Shown piece by piece: positions 25,501 through 40,500 of a DNA stretch of 64,000 nt. The number at the start of each line of letters is the position of its first letter. The first letter of the stretch is position 1. Position numbers and translations under genes: made by a program. The stretch is from Cynocephalus volans. Its lineage: Eukaryota > Chordata > Mammalia > Dermoptera > Cynocephalidae. The DNA lies in contig NC_084462.1 in assembly GCF_027409185.1 (NCBI RefSeq), positions 16,467,577 to 16,531,576 of the forward strand, in the 5' to 3' direction. Below the pieces are notes generated by a model. It searched no databases. It saw nothing but the letters and a program-made list of their open reading frames with translations, and was not told where the DNA came from.

Positions 25501-28500
25501 TCCAGCTATGTGCCTGCCTGACAGCCACCCCCCCAACCTCCCTGCACACCTGGCCAACAGCTGGAGCCGGGCAGCCTCATTATGAGGCTGACCACGATGC
25601 CAAGTTATGCTCTGTGAGTCACACGCCCGTCAGGAGCACAGCGACTGCCCCCAGCAACGTGTGTGCTCACGGCAGGGAAGCGGAGCTCCACAGAGCTGCA
25701 GGCCCTCACTCAGAGGGCAGTGCAACGCAACCCACCAGGCAGGTAGCAGCACTGGGAGAGGAAGAAAGGGCTTTATCAGACTCTCTGGGGAGGACGTGGC
25801 TCTCAAAGCAAAAGGACAGCAACTGGGCCCTGAGAGTGGACATTGCTGCCCACTTCCTGCCACAGCGGAGAGGAAGGAGCATGTGGGAGCAAGGAGAAAA
25901 CAGGCCCACAGGACACCATTCCATGAGCATTAGAGACATGCACTTCTCAAGACCAAAAGAAAAAGGCTGTTGCAGACCATCCAGACACGGTATTTATAAA
26001 TTTGCAACAACGACACTGAGACACCTTGCATGAGCTACCTGAGGTTGTCCACTGGACCAAAGACTCAGGACAAAGGCCTCAAAGGCCACCCAGGTGATGA
26101 CATATGCAATTTACTCTCCAGCCTCCAGCAAGAAACCCATGCTTGGACAGAATCCAATCCCCCTGTGAATGTGCTGTCTACTCATTCAGTCACTCAAAGA
26201 CTCAGGGCCCATGAACTTGTGCTATGTCACACACTTGACAGGAAACCAAGGTCAGAAGAAACTCAACTGGACAAGGACGGCATAAAGGAGAGCAAGAGTA
26301 AATGCCATGGCTTTCAAACTGTCCTCGACACCACAGTCTCAAGACTGAAGACAGGCTAATAACACCCGGGCTGGCCCAGCAGCCTGCACTGCATCCCAGA
26401 TCCTCCAGGCACAGCAGGCAGGTGACTCATGGTTCAAACTCCACCTTCCCATGACCAAGGCACTCCCACCTCCCTGGCAGCTCTGCACCCTCACAATCTG
26501 GGAAAAAATGGTCCATGAAGTCAGTGGTGACTAAGGAAGGGACACAGATGGCCTAGCCTTGGTGATCACAAAGGCTCCTGGCTCATCTAGCTGCGCAGGC
26601 TCTTGTACCCTCAACGCTTCCCTGTAGCATAAGGTCACTGGGAAGTAGGCTGGGGGTATGAAGAGCCTCCAGTCCAGGGCATGGCACAGCTGGATCATGG
26701 TCCCCCCACCCCCAGTCCCCAGTCCAGGTCACTGTGCCAGTCCTGTCCCTCCCTCACCAGGGCCAGGTCGCTGTGCTGGCCCTGCTCCTCCACCGGCATG
26801 TGTTGGGACAAGTACACCAGGTAGGCACTGATGGTCTGGGGGTCGGTCTCCATGTGGATTGCCTGCAGAGAGAGAGGTTTCTGAGCTAGCTCCTTGGGTA
26901 GTGCTGCCGCCATTCCAGCTGCTGCCTGTCCCTCCTGGTTGCCCCAGGATGTTACCCTCACCTGCTGCAGCGCCAGGGCAGTGGTGGTCCTAACGCTGTC
27001 AAACAGGGGCAGCTTGGGCAGGTCCCGCAGAAGCCACTGGTAGCCCTGCAGCATGTCCGTGTCCCCTGAGTCCTCCTCCATGGGGTGCTCCTTCTCCTCC
27101 CCATCCCGCAGGCTGCCCTCTGAAAGCACCAGCGACAAACCCTGCAAGCAGACACAGGCGGGCTGTGCCCAGCCCTCACCACAGCACACGGGCAGGGGGT
27201 CCACACCCTGAACTTGGGGGAGCAAACACATCCTGCAAAGCCCCGTGCAGAGTGCAGGACTTCCCAGTCGAAGGACTCCTTCTGTCAGGGTGACCACAAT
27301 TAAAAGCAGAAACAAGTAGCATGAGCTGGTTTCTTTAAAAAACTTTCGTTCAACACCTTTTAAGATATGGCAAATCCTGGTTTATCAAGTCACCCTTGGA
27401 ACACTTCACATTGTTCCTCAGGGAAGAAACACCAGACAAGTGACAAAAGGCCTCCAGTCCCAGTTCTACTGGTAGTACCTCTTCCATGCATGAAGATTAG
27501 TTTGAGAAAATCTGGGAGAGCCAAACACTCATTTTACTTATTTACTTAATTATTATTACCATTTTAATGCTCATCTTAAATAGAAAGAGAGTGAGGGCAC
27601 ACGGGCAGGCACGCCAGGCGCCGCCGCTGCTTACTGAGCTCCCTCCCCCCATCCTCACCTTCATGGCCAGTACCCTGGAGGCCACCTGGGAGGAGCCCAG
27701 GCGACGCAGGAAGTAGTCCAGCACCTCGCACGTGGTCTGCTCGTCGGCCTTTGGGCCCAGCAGCAGGTCTTGCAGGCGGCCCAGCAGCTGCCGCTGCTTC
27801 TGCTGTCTCTGCAGGGACGAGGGGAGCCTCTGAGGGAGGGCATGAGACCCCAGCCGGGGGTTGGGGTGCAGGGTGGGATGGAGAGGGGCCTGACCTGCCG
27901 CTTCTTGGCCTTCTGCTCTCGGCTTTCGCCCTCCTCCTCCTCCTCCCCGGAGGCTGTGTCATCGGCAGCATCATGCAGCAGAAACTCACACAGGCACTGC
28001 ACGGGCAGCACGTCCAGGGAGCCCTCGCTTGACTGCACCAGGTCGGCCAGCCAGGGCATGGACTGCGAGGAGGCCTAGTGGATGACAGCGGTGGCAACAC
28101 TCAGTGCTTCCAGGCTCAAACCTGCCGTCTTCCTCCTGCCCCAACCCCTGCTACCCACCTATCCCCAAACTCTTGAAGGAACCCTCCCACCATGTCACAG
28201 GCAGAGACTTCCACAGTCACTGCCACATTCCTGAGCCGAAGGAGGTGTTGTGTATACGTCATGAAGCCAGTGCACTCAGGTGTGCTCTGCCCTCTCCTGG
28301 CTATAATGTTTCTAATGCCAAAGCCCGCTGAAGCCTCTGGGACATACCAAGCCCGCTGCCCAGATCTCCATCTCTCTCTCTCTCTCTGGAGCCCAAGGCA
28401 GAACTCACCTGCCTCTGGATGATGTTGAGGAGGAAGTCGGGGTTGCGGCTCCGACACAGGAGGTGGCCGAGGCGGAGGGACTGGTTGAGGCATTTCACTT

Positions 28501-31500
28501 GATCCAGAATGTGAGAGGGAGGCCTCCGGGGGGGCCCTCTGTAGGTCACAGAGGACACGGTGAGTCAGAATATCCCTCAGAGCAACAGCAACGGTGAGAG
28601 CAGGGGAGCTGCTGCCTCTCCGCCTGAAAGCAACAGTGCCCCTGCTGCCCTGCTTCTGAGGGGCAGCCAGGAAGACTGCCACTCACCACAGGTCCTTGAC
28701 CTCAGCTGCACCTGGGCTCAGACTCCAGAGAGCTAAGCTGGTGACATGGGGACTGGGTTCCTCCAGGCTCCATTCCACCCATGCCAACCCCCCACCAGTC
28801 CAGACTCAGCACCTGCCCTAGGCTTCAGGGCTGTGTGTGCACCACCCCATGTTTCCATCCCTGCGGGGTCAGGGGGGTGGGTGGAGTGCTTACTGGGGGT
28901 CCAAGCTAGTGAGCTGAGACAGGAGGAGGCTGCTGCTCTCGGTGATGGTCTGCTTGGTGGAGGCGGCAGCCAGATGTCCCTCAAATGCCAGGATCTCCTG
29001 CTTCTCCCGCTGGGAGATCTGCAGCTCCCGATTAATCATCTCTGTCCGGGTCTCCTCATCCGTTAGGGTGCATGGGGGGTACGAATAATTACTGGGACAA
29101 AACAGGGAGGGACCTATTACCTGCCCCTGTCAAAGGCTTGCTCCCATCAGATGGCGCTCACCATCAAGGACAGCCAAACTTCACAGTGATGCTGCTGCTC
29201 AGTGCATGGCTTGAGCTGTCAGGAGCGTTGGGCGCCCCAAATGGGTCAACAGCAGTGCTCTCAAAGCTGAAAGACCTCGGCGAGAAGCTCAGCATTCTTT
29301 AAAGAACTCAGCCCCAGCTATTTACTCTTCTTCCATACAACAGCACCATAACCTCTCCAGAATCAAGCCCAACTGGTGCCAGAATCCCATAGCTTCTTTC
29401 TAGGACACTTACTCTTCCACACCATGCCATGGCAGAATACCTGTTTATTACAAAGGACCCAAATAGGCCTTTACCTGCACTGAGGGATCTCCAGGGGCAG
29501 GGAATCAATGCTTCCAGAGGCACACATGGTTTTCTGGAGGAGCTAATGGTGCATCTGCTTTCACACATTCCAAAATCTGTCTTCCTGTAGAATCCCTCAT
29601 CTGAGTTCTGCCCCTAAGGCCCCACAAAATCGGTCTGCTCCTTTAGCCACCTGACAGCCCTTCAGAGGTATGAAGGAGACAGTGGGTCTCCCAGCCACAC
29701 ACATGCCCAGTCCCCACAATGCCATGGCCTCAGGCTCCGTTCCATCTTGACCACTGCCCTGTGTGTGGTGCTCTCGCTGGCTAGGCTGGGCACCAGTGCT
29801 GTAGGAACACAGCTTGCAGTAAGCTGTGGTTGTAACAGCCCCAGCTTCTCCTCTTCAGGCTGTGCGCAGTCCAATGCCATCCCTGTATGGAACTGTACTG
29901 GTGCAGTTCACCTGTTGCTGATCCCACCGGGTCATATCTAGACCTGTTAAAACCTACTTTGTCTCCTTGGTCCCTTGTCTCCATCTGTCTCACCCATCTC
30001 TGACTCCTGATTCTTCTGCTACATTCCTCTTATTGTCAAACCACCCATCAGTCTGTCCCCACTGCTGTCAGCAGTACAAGTGCTGCCCAGGACGGTCCCT
30101 TATCAGGCCCTGCAGATCTCCCTACAGGCTTCCATGGCACTGCCTCAATCCACATTTCTTCTCCCAGCCCCAGCAAGAGAAAGAGGAGAGACTAAAGTAC
30201 AATAGACTCAGATTCAGAAACCCAAGTCCACAAGTAACCAAACACCAGGGATGCAGCCCGCCTGGGAAAATGGAGGGAGTGCTCAGAATGAGTCAGGAGA
30301 CAGGGCTCATGCCTCGCTCAAATTCCCAGCAGAATGGAGACCAGCCCTGCTCCTCTCTGGGTATGCCCCACTGCCTCCAGGTGGGGAAGGGCCCCCCTGG
30401 TCCTACCAGGTAAAAGACAACCAGACTTACTTGGTCATCACCATTTCCATGAGCATCTTCAGGGTGGGGTACTCCTCCCAGGCGGCCAGGCCTAGGGAGC
30501 AAGGAGAAAGTGGGAGCTGGGCCTGGACCAGAGCAACCCGGCAGCCAGCTCCCTGCATGCAGCGTGGGACCCCACCCTCTTCCCAGCTCTTCTTCAAGTC
30601 CCCAGCCAGCTTGAGCCCAAATCCTGAAAAACCAGCTGCCCAAGGGAAGAATTATCAACACACAACCATGACACTTATGAGCTGGCCACAGAAGGCTCAC
30701 CGATGTTCTCGGGGTTGAACGCAGCAACGACCAGCAGGAGGGGCCACGCCTTCCAGTAGAGGGTTGAGATGGCAAGGTTTGGAGGCTGATACCTGAAAGG
30801 CAAGGACGAGGACAATGCTGCCTCAGCCATGCTGAGCTCAGAGCCAAGAATGAGTGTGGGCCAGGGAGGCAACACCATGGGTAGATGACACAGTGACTGG
30901 CCAACTTGGTGATTAAAAAATCTGCAAAGGACCTGAATAGACATTTCTCCAAAGAAGATGTGCAAATGGAGAAGAAGCACATAAAAAGATATGCAATATC
31001 ACCAATGATTAGAAAAATGCAAATCAAATCCAAAATGATGCCACCTCACACCCATCACCATGGGTAAAATAAGAAATATAAGTATTGGTGAGGATGTGGC
31101 AGAACCAGACCCCACATCAGAGCTGGTGGGAACATAAAATGGTGCAGCCACTGCAGAAAAGTCTGGCAGCTCCTCAAAAAGTTAAACAGATGATCCAGCA
31201 ATTCCACTCCTAGGTGTCTACTCAAAAGAACAGAAAACATATGTACACAGAAAAACTGGTACACTAATGTTCACAGCAGCATTAGCCACAAAAGCCAAAC
31301 ACAGTGGACCTAACCCAAATGTCCATCAGCTGAAGAATGGATAAGCAAAATGTGGTGTATCCACACAATGGACTGTTATTCAGCCACTAAAAGGAATTAA
31401 ATATCACTCAGTACATGCTACAACATGCATGAACCTTGAAAACATTATGCTAAGTAAAGGAAGCCAGTCACCAAAGACCACACACTGTATGGTTTCATTT

Positions 31501-34500
31501 ATATAAAATATCCAAATGTCCAAAAAGGCAAATACAGAGAGATGAGAGATTAATGATTGCTGAGAGCTGGGGTGGGGGATGGGGAATGACAACGAAAGGT
31601 ACAGGTTTCTTTTAGGGGGAAAGAAAATATTCTAAAATTAGATGAAGTAGTGAAGGATGCACAAATTGTGAATATCCTAAAAAATATCAAAGTGCATGCT
31701 TTAAATGGGTGAAGTATATGTGAATTATATCTCAATAAAGCTGTTAAAATATAGAGAATAAACCCATTGTTGTCTAAAAAACAAAGCACACATGTATTAA
31801 TAAATATAGGAGAAAAGTATGACTCAGAGACACCAAAGAGAAGAACACAGGGAGATGTATCACTCAAGCCCAGACAGTGGGGGGAAAACACTGTGTGTCA
31901 TTCAATGCCCAGTTTAGCCTCACAGGTCTTTGAGAACAGGCTACCAAGAGCTCATCCCATGGGGAGAGGGAGCGGGGCAGGCCCCTGTGGACGGGCCAAG
32001 CCTGAGGCTGGTGCGCTACAGGCCTTACCCAGGCGGGAGCTGGATGTTCTCCGGATGATGATAGGTGCACAGGTTCAGGACGGCATCAATCAGCTGAATT
32101 CTCTCCACCTTCAGCACCTCCACATCTAAAACCCAAGAGCCACATATAGGTTCCAGAAGCCCATTCAGATTCACACACTGCACAGTGAAGGCACAGGATG
32201 TGGCCTTGGGGCATTAGAGAGCAAGAAGACAGAAGCAGGAGCAGTGGAGGGGCGAGGTGGGGAGACTGACATGGGGCACCACCATAGGACTCCAGACGGA
32301 GTGCAGGTGGCATGCCTGAGCCAGGCAGGTGGAAGCAGCACTGATTCTGACTGGGGAAACAGAGAAGTTTTGCTTGGGGACATTTGAGCTGGGTCTTGGG
32401 AGAGTAAGCAGGACTGTCAAGGGAGAGCAGCACAGCCCGGGCTCAGGGAGGAGCAGACACATGAGAATGCATGGTGTGTTGGGGCAGAGTCACCTGCGTG
32501 GGAAGGGCCCAGGGCATGACAAGCAAGCCCTCAGGTCACAGAGGGCCTCACCACCATAGGCTTCAGACTTAGGCTCACAGGCAATGGGGATGCTATGTTT
32601 AAGATCATTCTACTAATCTTTTAGAGGAGAGGAGACAGACAGAAGCTGCTGTTCAATCACAGAGTGCGCAAATTCCAACATAAATTCCAGAAACAGTGTA
32701 AAGACTAAATCACTACCAAAGACACAAACACACTTCTGAATTGTCAATTTCAGGTCCCTGAGCTTCCCAGAGAACAATCTATAGTTGAGCAGAGGGGGTA
32801 TGAACCCAGCTAAAACCCAGCTGAACCTCGAGTGGAGGTGGACTCCCTGCCGCAGACTGCAGACGCATGTTCTAACACCCTTATGGCTTCTGCAGGGAAC
32901 CCGTCATGGGACCCATCATCTAGAGGGGTCCAGGACAAAGCCCAAAGCAAAATCCCAAGGGATTGTTACCATCTGCCTGCACAGCTGCAGCTCGCTTCAC
33001 GAGATGGTCAGCAAGTTCCATGGCATCTGCAGGGCCCAGTGGGAGCTCCCGGGACAGTCCGATGACCAAGATGCGCATCAGGGTGTCCTCCAGAATGGGC
33101 ACCTCTGAGCAGAGGCGTAGGAAGAAGCTGTGGGCAGTACAGGGAGAGGCTGGGTTTCATGGGGGGGCCAACCCTGAACCTGCCAGGGACCCCTGAGTAG
33201 GGCTGAGGACAGGGACCAGACTCCCCATGGCAAAGTCCCAAAGGCCAGTGGAAGAGGGGCTGTCCACCTCCCCATGAGACCATTCCTCTCGAATCTGAGC
33301 ATCCCCTTGCAGAACTAAAGCCCCAGCTGTAAGTCTTGTCTGCACAGGGAGAGAAGGGAAGCTCCCCACCCTCTCCCATGGCCTTGGCGCAGTCACTCAT
33401 TCCTAACACCATCATGGGTGAGGCACTGCCATCCCACAAAGGACCTGAGATACTTCCCACCCTTAAGGAGCCCGGAACCCAGTGGGCAGAGACAAGCTGT
33501 ACATGGCCCTCCAAAATGTCACTGAGAAGTGCCAGAGTGAGGGAGAGCAGGGTGCTCAGAGTACAGATGGGTCAAAGATGAGCAAGCTGAACTGTGCAGC
33601 AGGAACCCCAGGTGGGGCTAGAGGGCAACGTGCTTCTAGAACATGCAGGGTTACCAGCTGGGCTTGGAGGGAGTAAGAGCCAGGATGTTAGCTGAGTGAG
33701 GAAGGGCTTTATGCATGGCTATCTGAAAGCAAGGCAGGGCTAGACAGTGAGTGTGGAGATGTGCTGAGGGTGAGGGGCTTGTGGTTGTCCTGGGGAATGT
33801 TGAGAAGGTGGGAGTCAGAATCATGTGGGCACAGGAGGTGGCCAAATCCCTTGAAGTGGAAGTGACTTGGCAGAGACACCACCGCAGAAGAAGAATGGCA
33901 CCCAGGGTTTGCAAGAGTAGACAGAATGGTGACCACTAGAAACAAAAAGTTGGCTCTGGTGGGCCCTGACTCTGAACTGCTCTTACTGCAGCAGACGCCC
34001 CCTGGCTGGTGGTAGCTCCCCAGCCCCGGCCCTGAGGCTGAGCACACCACAGCCCCCACCCCAGCAGGCTTGCTCACTTGCGGTCACTCTCAGGCGGCCA
34101 GTTGTCCCACTTGTAGTAAGTCTCTGGCTGTTCGGTGAAAAGCACCTTGTGGAGGCTGGGGGCAGAGAAGGAACATCTGTTAGGATGTTGGTGCTCAGGG
34201 ACTGTCTCCACAAGGTTGAAAAGGGACCCTTGTCTCCCACAGACTCAACTCGGTCAAACACTGTCAATAGAAAAGTGCTCAGAGGTAGGGATGCCTGATT
34301 TCTGGGCTCAGTACCTCCTCACGACACCTCCCAACAACTGAGTGTCATTTACAAAAGCACTGTAAGAGAAGCACAGCTCCCTGCTGAACAGGCCCCCAGC
34401 CCACCCCTGGAAGCAGAGGCTCCGAGCAAGGTTCTAGCACACACACAAGATGACCCTCTGTCTGTACCGAGGACTGCTGTTGTCTGCTGGCACGTTTGGC

Positions 34501-37500
34501 TCTTACAAGGCTGGAGCCAGCTGGCAGCCACATCCGGAGGTGACAGGCACATCCGGTCATGGGTCAGCAGGCAGCTGGGAAAAGGAGCTGTGGCCACGCA
34601 CAATGCAGGGGCCATACCAGTGCACATAGTCCTTGGGTGCGAGTTTGCTGATGGAGGGGACGACGGTGTGAAGCCACCAGACAGCATCCCTCTGGATCGC
34701 AGCAATCTGGTTCTGGAATGAGCGCAGCACCTCCAGGTCTGAAAGGGACAAGCAGGGTCAAAGGCGTGCCTGTGTAGGGGGCTGTGAGGGCAATAAATGC
34801 CTTCAGGGTCCAGTTCAAGGACAGCACTAGGAGGGAGGCTGGATGTTACAAGGCACCAACTCAGAGCATTCTAGCTCTGGTACCATCTACCGATCACGAA
34901 CAGGAAGCCAACTTGGCTGGAATAACCTCCAGGGGGCATATAATAATCCTAACAAGGGTCGAAGAAAGCTCAGATAAGTGGAATCCTCACATTCCAAGTG
35001 ATTTCACTCTAGCCAATCACTTAAAGGGCCTCTGAAGCCAAGCCTTCCAGCAGGATTAAGAATGAAACAAACAGGCTGATTTAGACACCATCTCCCTTCT
35101 TGCCCATCCTTAGCTAAGAGGCCACCATGTCTGAAATGCCCACATAACAGGCACGGGAGCTTGAGTATACCAATGGTGCACCTGGAGAACAGGGCCCTGA
35201 GCCTGAGCTGCTGTTCAGCCTGCACAGAAATGGAGAATGGCAACTTCCAGAAGCTCCCTCGGTCTCCTCTAGTGGCCATGCTGTAGGACCACTGCCCCCA
35301 TCCCCCCACTGGGCCTCTCAGTGCCGCCTGCCACCAGGCCAGGACCCTGCTGCCTTGAACCCAAGTCCCATGTCCTTACTCCTCTTCTCTCCCTTGTCCC
35401 AGGCGACACCAGCCTCCTTCACCTGTGCCGTGATGCCCAGCATCATGGACACAGCCAGCACGTCTGTTATGTGAACCACAAACCGTTCCTGCAAGCACAG
35501 CACAGCAGAGTTTGCATTCTGGAAGGGCCTGCACTTGAAGAAACCCCCTTCTCCCCCCCACCCAGACAGCTGGGAAAGGAGGACACTGGGTGGTCCAGAG
35601 AGAGCCCAGGGACTGTCATGCCAGGAGAGAGGCCCAGCACGAGGTGTTGTGGCCCAAGAGCCAGACAAAGGCCCCTATCCCAAAAAACCAAGGGCTGACT
35701 GCCAACCTGCTGCAAGGCACGGTCTTCCCCAATTCCCCATTTCTGTGTCAGCTCCCTCCATGTCCCTCACGCACTCTAACACCTAGCCAGGGCAGATCAT
35801 CTGCCCCTCCATCCCTCCCTGCTCACACTGTCCCTTCGCTCTCCCAGCCCTGCTGGCTACAATTCTGTCTATGTTCAGCCCAGAAGCCCGTGCTTGGTCA
35901 GTCGCTCCTTGGTCCTCGCACAGGATGGAGCTACACTTGCCCTGTGACTTGCCGCTGTGAGTGAACTGCAAGAGTGAGCGAGCCTCGCTGCACCCGCCAC
36001 TTAGCCCAGAGCAGTACAGACAGGGCAGTGTGTGACCTGGGGTGAAGGCACAGCTGTAGGGAGTTAGAAAGGCTGCAGCCCCCATAACAAACAGAGGAAA
36101 CCGAGGCACCTTGAACTCCATGTCCAGGTACTGGGGCTCCTTGCGCTCTTGCATGAGCCCAAGGCAGAAGGCCTGGAAGTTGATCTCGTGCTTGGTCTGT
36201 TTGATGATTTCCCGGAGCAGGGCCCGCGAGGCCCGTAGGTAGTCATCCTTGTTGGTCAGCAGGTCCTGGAACACCATGGCCAGGAACTGGGCAGAGAGAG
36301 AGACCACAGCAGGGGCTGGTGGATGACAGCTGCCACAGACACCATCACCAGCCTTCATCCTCCATCGCTTGGTCCTGCAAAAAGCCTTCCCCAGGTCCAT
36401 TCCAGGAGAATGCCCCCATCTGCTTTCCTGAATCATAACCAGGCATGTCAGCATGTAAAGGCACGACAGCACATCTCACAGAAGAATTTGTTCTGATAGC
36501 AGGAGGCAGCGCCTTTTCTTCTACTGGCTGAGGGCTCTTTGAGAATAGGGACTACATCTTACTTAACTCTCCTGGCAACTGGCACATGGGGAGCTAGTCC
36601 TTGTTAAACGAGGGGAGAGATGAACTAACAGACACTGTAGACACCTGCAGGGGCAGGGTGTTGCTAAATACCCGGCGGCAAAGCCACAAAAATGAATACA
36701 TTCTCTCAGCTGTCCCTCCCCCCTCCCCCAACACCTGAACAATAGAACCAAAGATCTCAACCAGAGATCTTAAATGATCCACTGCTTTTTCTAGAATGCT
36801 GATCATCAGAATTGGCACTATGCCTATCACGTGTAAACACCACTGAGTCCATTTAAAAGCCTGACTTGTGTTAATAATACAACTGATTTTCTAGGTTTTC
36901 TCTTCAAAGAAGCCACCTGAATTGGAGAGCTACAGAGACTCCTCCTTAATTTTGGATCACTGCTCAGGAAGGATGGACCAGATCTTGAAAACTTTGGTGG
37001 CTTTTTAAGGGCTCAATGCTGCTCCCTCCTAAACAAACTTGTTTTTAGTTTCCAAGAAAGACATTCTGAGTTGTGGCTGCACCCTCCCTGGAACTGACTG
37101 TCAGACTTAAGTGAGTTTCAAAAGCTCTTGCCCCCTTTGGAGCCCCTGGGAGCAACACCTAAAATGACAGATGCCACTGTGCGCTTCCCTCCAGTCAGTA
37201 GCCAGGGGCCGCCCCAGCACAAAAGGCTGAGTCTGCAGCTCCCCAGGAACACCTGCCACATTGTTATTCTGCCAGGTGCCCCATGGGTCCCCTACCTTTG
37301 GTGCCAGCTCTGAGCTGTGCTGCAACACGGTGTATAGGATCTGCATGTTGTTTGGGTTTCGGGCGTTAGACAGTTCATTGAAAATCACAAACTTGATAGT
37401 GGTGCCCAGGTTGTCCTTGTGTGCATTCAGCAGCTCTCTGGACATGGGAGCCAAGCAAATGGGGTATGGGGGCAGGCCAGAGCACTCACCCCTGGCACCC

Positions 37501-40500
37501 ACCCGCCCGCCTACAACGTACCTGACACAGAGCATGTAGTGGTTGAGGAGAACTTTGGGCTTGAGGCGGATTTTGATCAGATGGGAAATGACATCCATGT
37601 CCTCCACGCCATGTGTGTTGCAGTTCATGCAGACCGACATCAGCAGGTCCTGGGCTGGCCGGGTCAGCTGCAGGGAGCCGGGAAGAACTTGATCGACCTG
37701 ACAGCCTAGGTCAGGCTGGCAGCATCCAGAAGGAGGATGGCCCTGTGTGTGGGCCACTCCCAAGTGGACCTCCCTGGAGACTCACCTTTGGGTTCTGCAG
37801 CCACATCTCCAGCTTCTGCACTGTCATCAGCCGTACCTCCTTATAGCCGCAGGTGGAAGTGAGAAGCCGGAGGAGGTTCCTGGAGACATTGTCGATGGGC
37901 TGCCGCCGATTGAGCTGGTCACGGAGCATGTCCAGAACATACTCCTCCACACTCTCTGCGAGGTCATCGTACCTAGGCCAGAGGGGGGAGGAGGGAAGGG
38001 AGGAAGGCTGTCCTCCAGGCACCAGCCCCACCTGCCTCCTCCAAAGCCCTGGGGGGCTGAGCCACGCGGTGCACCTACCTGGGCATGAGCTGGCCCTCCT
38101 GCTCAGGGCTCAGCTTTTCCTCCGCAATCAGCAGCTCTGTCTGGCTATCCTCCTCCTCTGTGAGGGAGGGGTGGGGGCTGCTCCCTGTGCAGACCATGGA
38201 GGGAGCCCCATGGAGTGCCTTCCCCACCTCATCCTGACCTCCGTCACAACTTGCCTCTCAAACCCCAGGTTCCGTGGAGGGAGGCCCCTCTCCCTGGGAT
38301 GGAAACCCCATCCTCTTCCCCAGACCAGCCCCTTGCATTTCTTACCAGCCCCGAGATCCCCTCCGCTGCGGCCCACCTCCCCCTGCAGCAGCACGCTCTT
38401 GGGGGGCATCTTAGTGTTAAACGCCGTCTGGATATTGTCCACAAATGTCTTGCAGTGGGGGCTGTCCACCCAGATCCGCTCCCCTAGGGAGTCCTCGATG
38501 TACACCTGCACAGTGAGCCACAGGCTCAGGCACCTGGCTGGGCACCGCTGTCCTGCCTGCTCCCTATGGTCAGTGCATCCTGCGAATGGTCTCTAGCTGG
38601 CTGGCAGGGTGGACACCCAGAAAGCCCTCATCAACTTCTCAGAGCAGGAGACAATGACATGACACCCTGGGCAATCAGACACACAACCCTCTAGACAGAA
38701 CACACTCAGTTTGCTTCATTCTCTGCTAGGGTCTCCAGCGGACCACCCTCCCTCCCAATGGCACTCTGCTCTGCTCTCTTCCCTGATGCAGCCTCCAGGA
38801 GGGGCGACTTGCCTTGACAAAGATCTCAGGCCAGTTCTCATCCTCCTCATAGGCAGCCATGAGGAGATTACAGGCCAGCACAGACACCAGGCTGTTCCCC
38901 TTGGCCTTGAAATTGATGGAGGCGTCCCGCCGCAGGAGGCTGCACAACGCCTGCAAGAGAGAGTGCACGTCACTTGGGAAGCCTCACCTGTATGCAAAGG
39001 CAAAGCCAGTGCAGCTCCAGGTCGAGGCAACCTGTGAAGGAGAAGAGGAGAAAACAGAGATGAGGGCCTGTCATACCTGCCCACTCCCTTCCCAGACAGA
39101 GGAGGGGCACCAGCTCTCACCTCAATGACACCCTCCGTGGCGAAGATGTTGGGTTTGATCTTGGCCAGGTACATCAGGCTTAGGTACAGGGTGCTGTCTG
39201 GCTTGGCCCGGGTGACTTTCAGCTGCTTCACTGCCCCGCACAGCACTCCCTCGATCCTGTCATCGTTGCCCTCAAGCTCAGCAGCTTCTATCTCGTCCAG
39301 CAGCACTGTGGGCAGAACTGGTCAGTGCAGGAGGGTCCGGTTAGAGCGGGAGGCCAAGAGAAGTCACCCGAAAACCATAGGGACACCAAACAAACCATCA
39401 GAAACCCAGCAAGCAAGTCTCAGGGTCATCCCTGCAACTGACCATGCTTTCCAGAGTAGCTTCCCACACAAAAGGCGACAACAGTGACCCCCTTGAAGGG
39501 CGCAGGGCAGATATTCCCCCTCTAGATAATGACAGGCCGCAGACCACGGCCTTGGGGTGCTAGCCCTAAAGTCATCCAGCCCTCTCTGGACTGCATCCTA
39601 CACAGGTACCCCAGCTATGTGCTCCCATGACACATTTATTTTTCTACAAATTGGTCAGTCGGTAGCCTCACTTTTCCCTTAACTGCAGTTCCGTCTTTGG
39701 TTCTCTTTCTAATGCTGTCTGTTGTGCTCTCTCTGTTTTTTTCTGGATGTCTCACCAGAGGCTTTTCTGCATTAAAGATCTTTGCAGAGAACCAACCTTT
39801 GCTTTAGCTGGCCTCTCTCCCATGCCCTTGACTTCTGCTCCTGTCTTCAGCACTTCCTTCTTTCTCTTTTCTTTGGGTTTACTCTATTTGCTCTCTTGCC
39901 TCTTCATCTGGGTGCCTCACTCAACAGCCCTCCTTTACGATAAGCACTTGCCTCCCTCAGCGTCCCTCTCAGAAAAGCTCAGGTCCACCACACACTTTTT
40001 TATCTGGTATTTGTTACTGTTCAGGTCTAGGAATTTTCTAATCTTCCTTATGATTCCTTCTTTGACCCAAGAGTTTCTCAGGGTTGTTATAAAATATCCA
40101 GACATATGGAGGGAGGTGTTGTTATTGATTTCTAATTTAACTACGCAAAGAACAGAGGGTTCAACAACGTTTACTGATGGTTTAAAGACAAATGGGCAGT
40201 TGCTGAAGGGTCTGGCCTTGGAGGGACTCCAAATACCAGACATGAGAAACAGCTGAATGCAGCTTTCTCTCTGTTTTCCTAAAAACATCTAATGTTGTGA
40301 AGTACTTTATTATTCAAAATATGCTGTTCACAACCATGTCTCATTCAATCTTAGAAACCACTTTTTACAAGATGACGCTAAATAAAGTAACAGCGCAGCC
40401 AGCAGCTGAGAGAGCCATGGCCCAAGTCGGGCCCTCAGCCCTGCAACTGCTTTCAATCTTCACAAGCACTGGCTGCTCAGGTGAGGGCCTCGCATCCGCC

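Noticed and set aside
30293-31033. A 246-codon minus-strand open frame
   Set aside because: It runs through INTS1 exons 16 and 17 in a different frame and into antisense L1, so it is a shadow.
30905-31755. A functional L1 reverse transcriptase
   Set aside because: Only the last part of ORF2 and the 3' UTR are present, broken by many stops.
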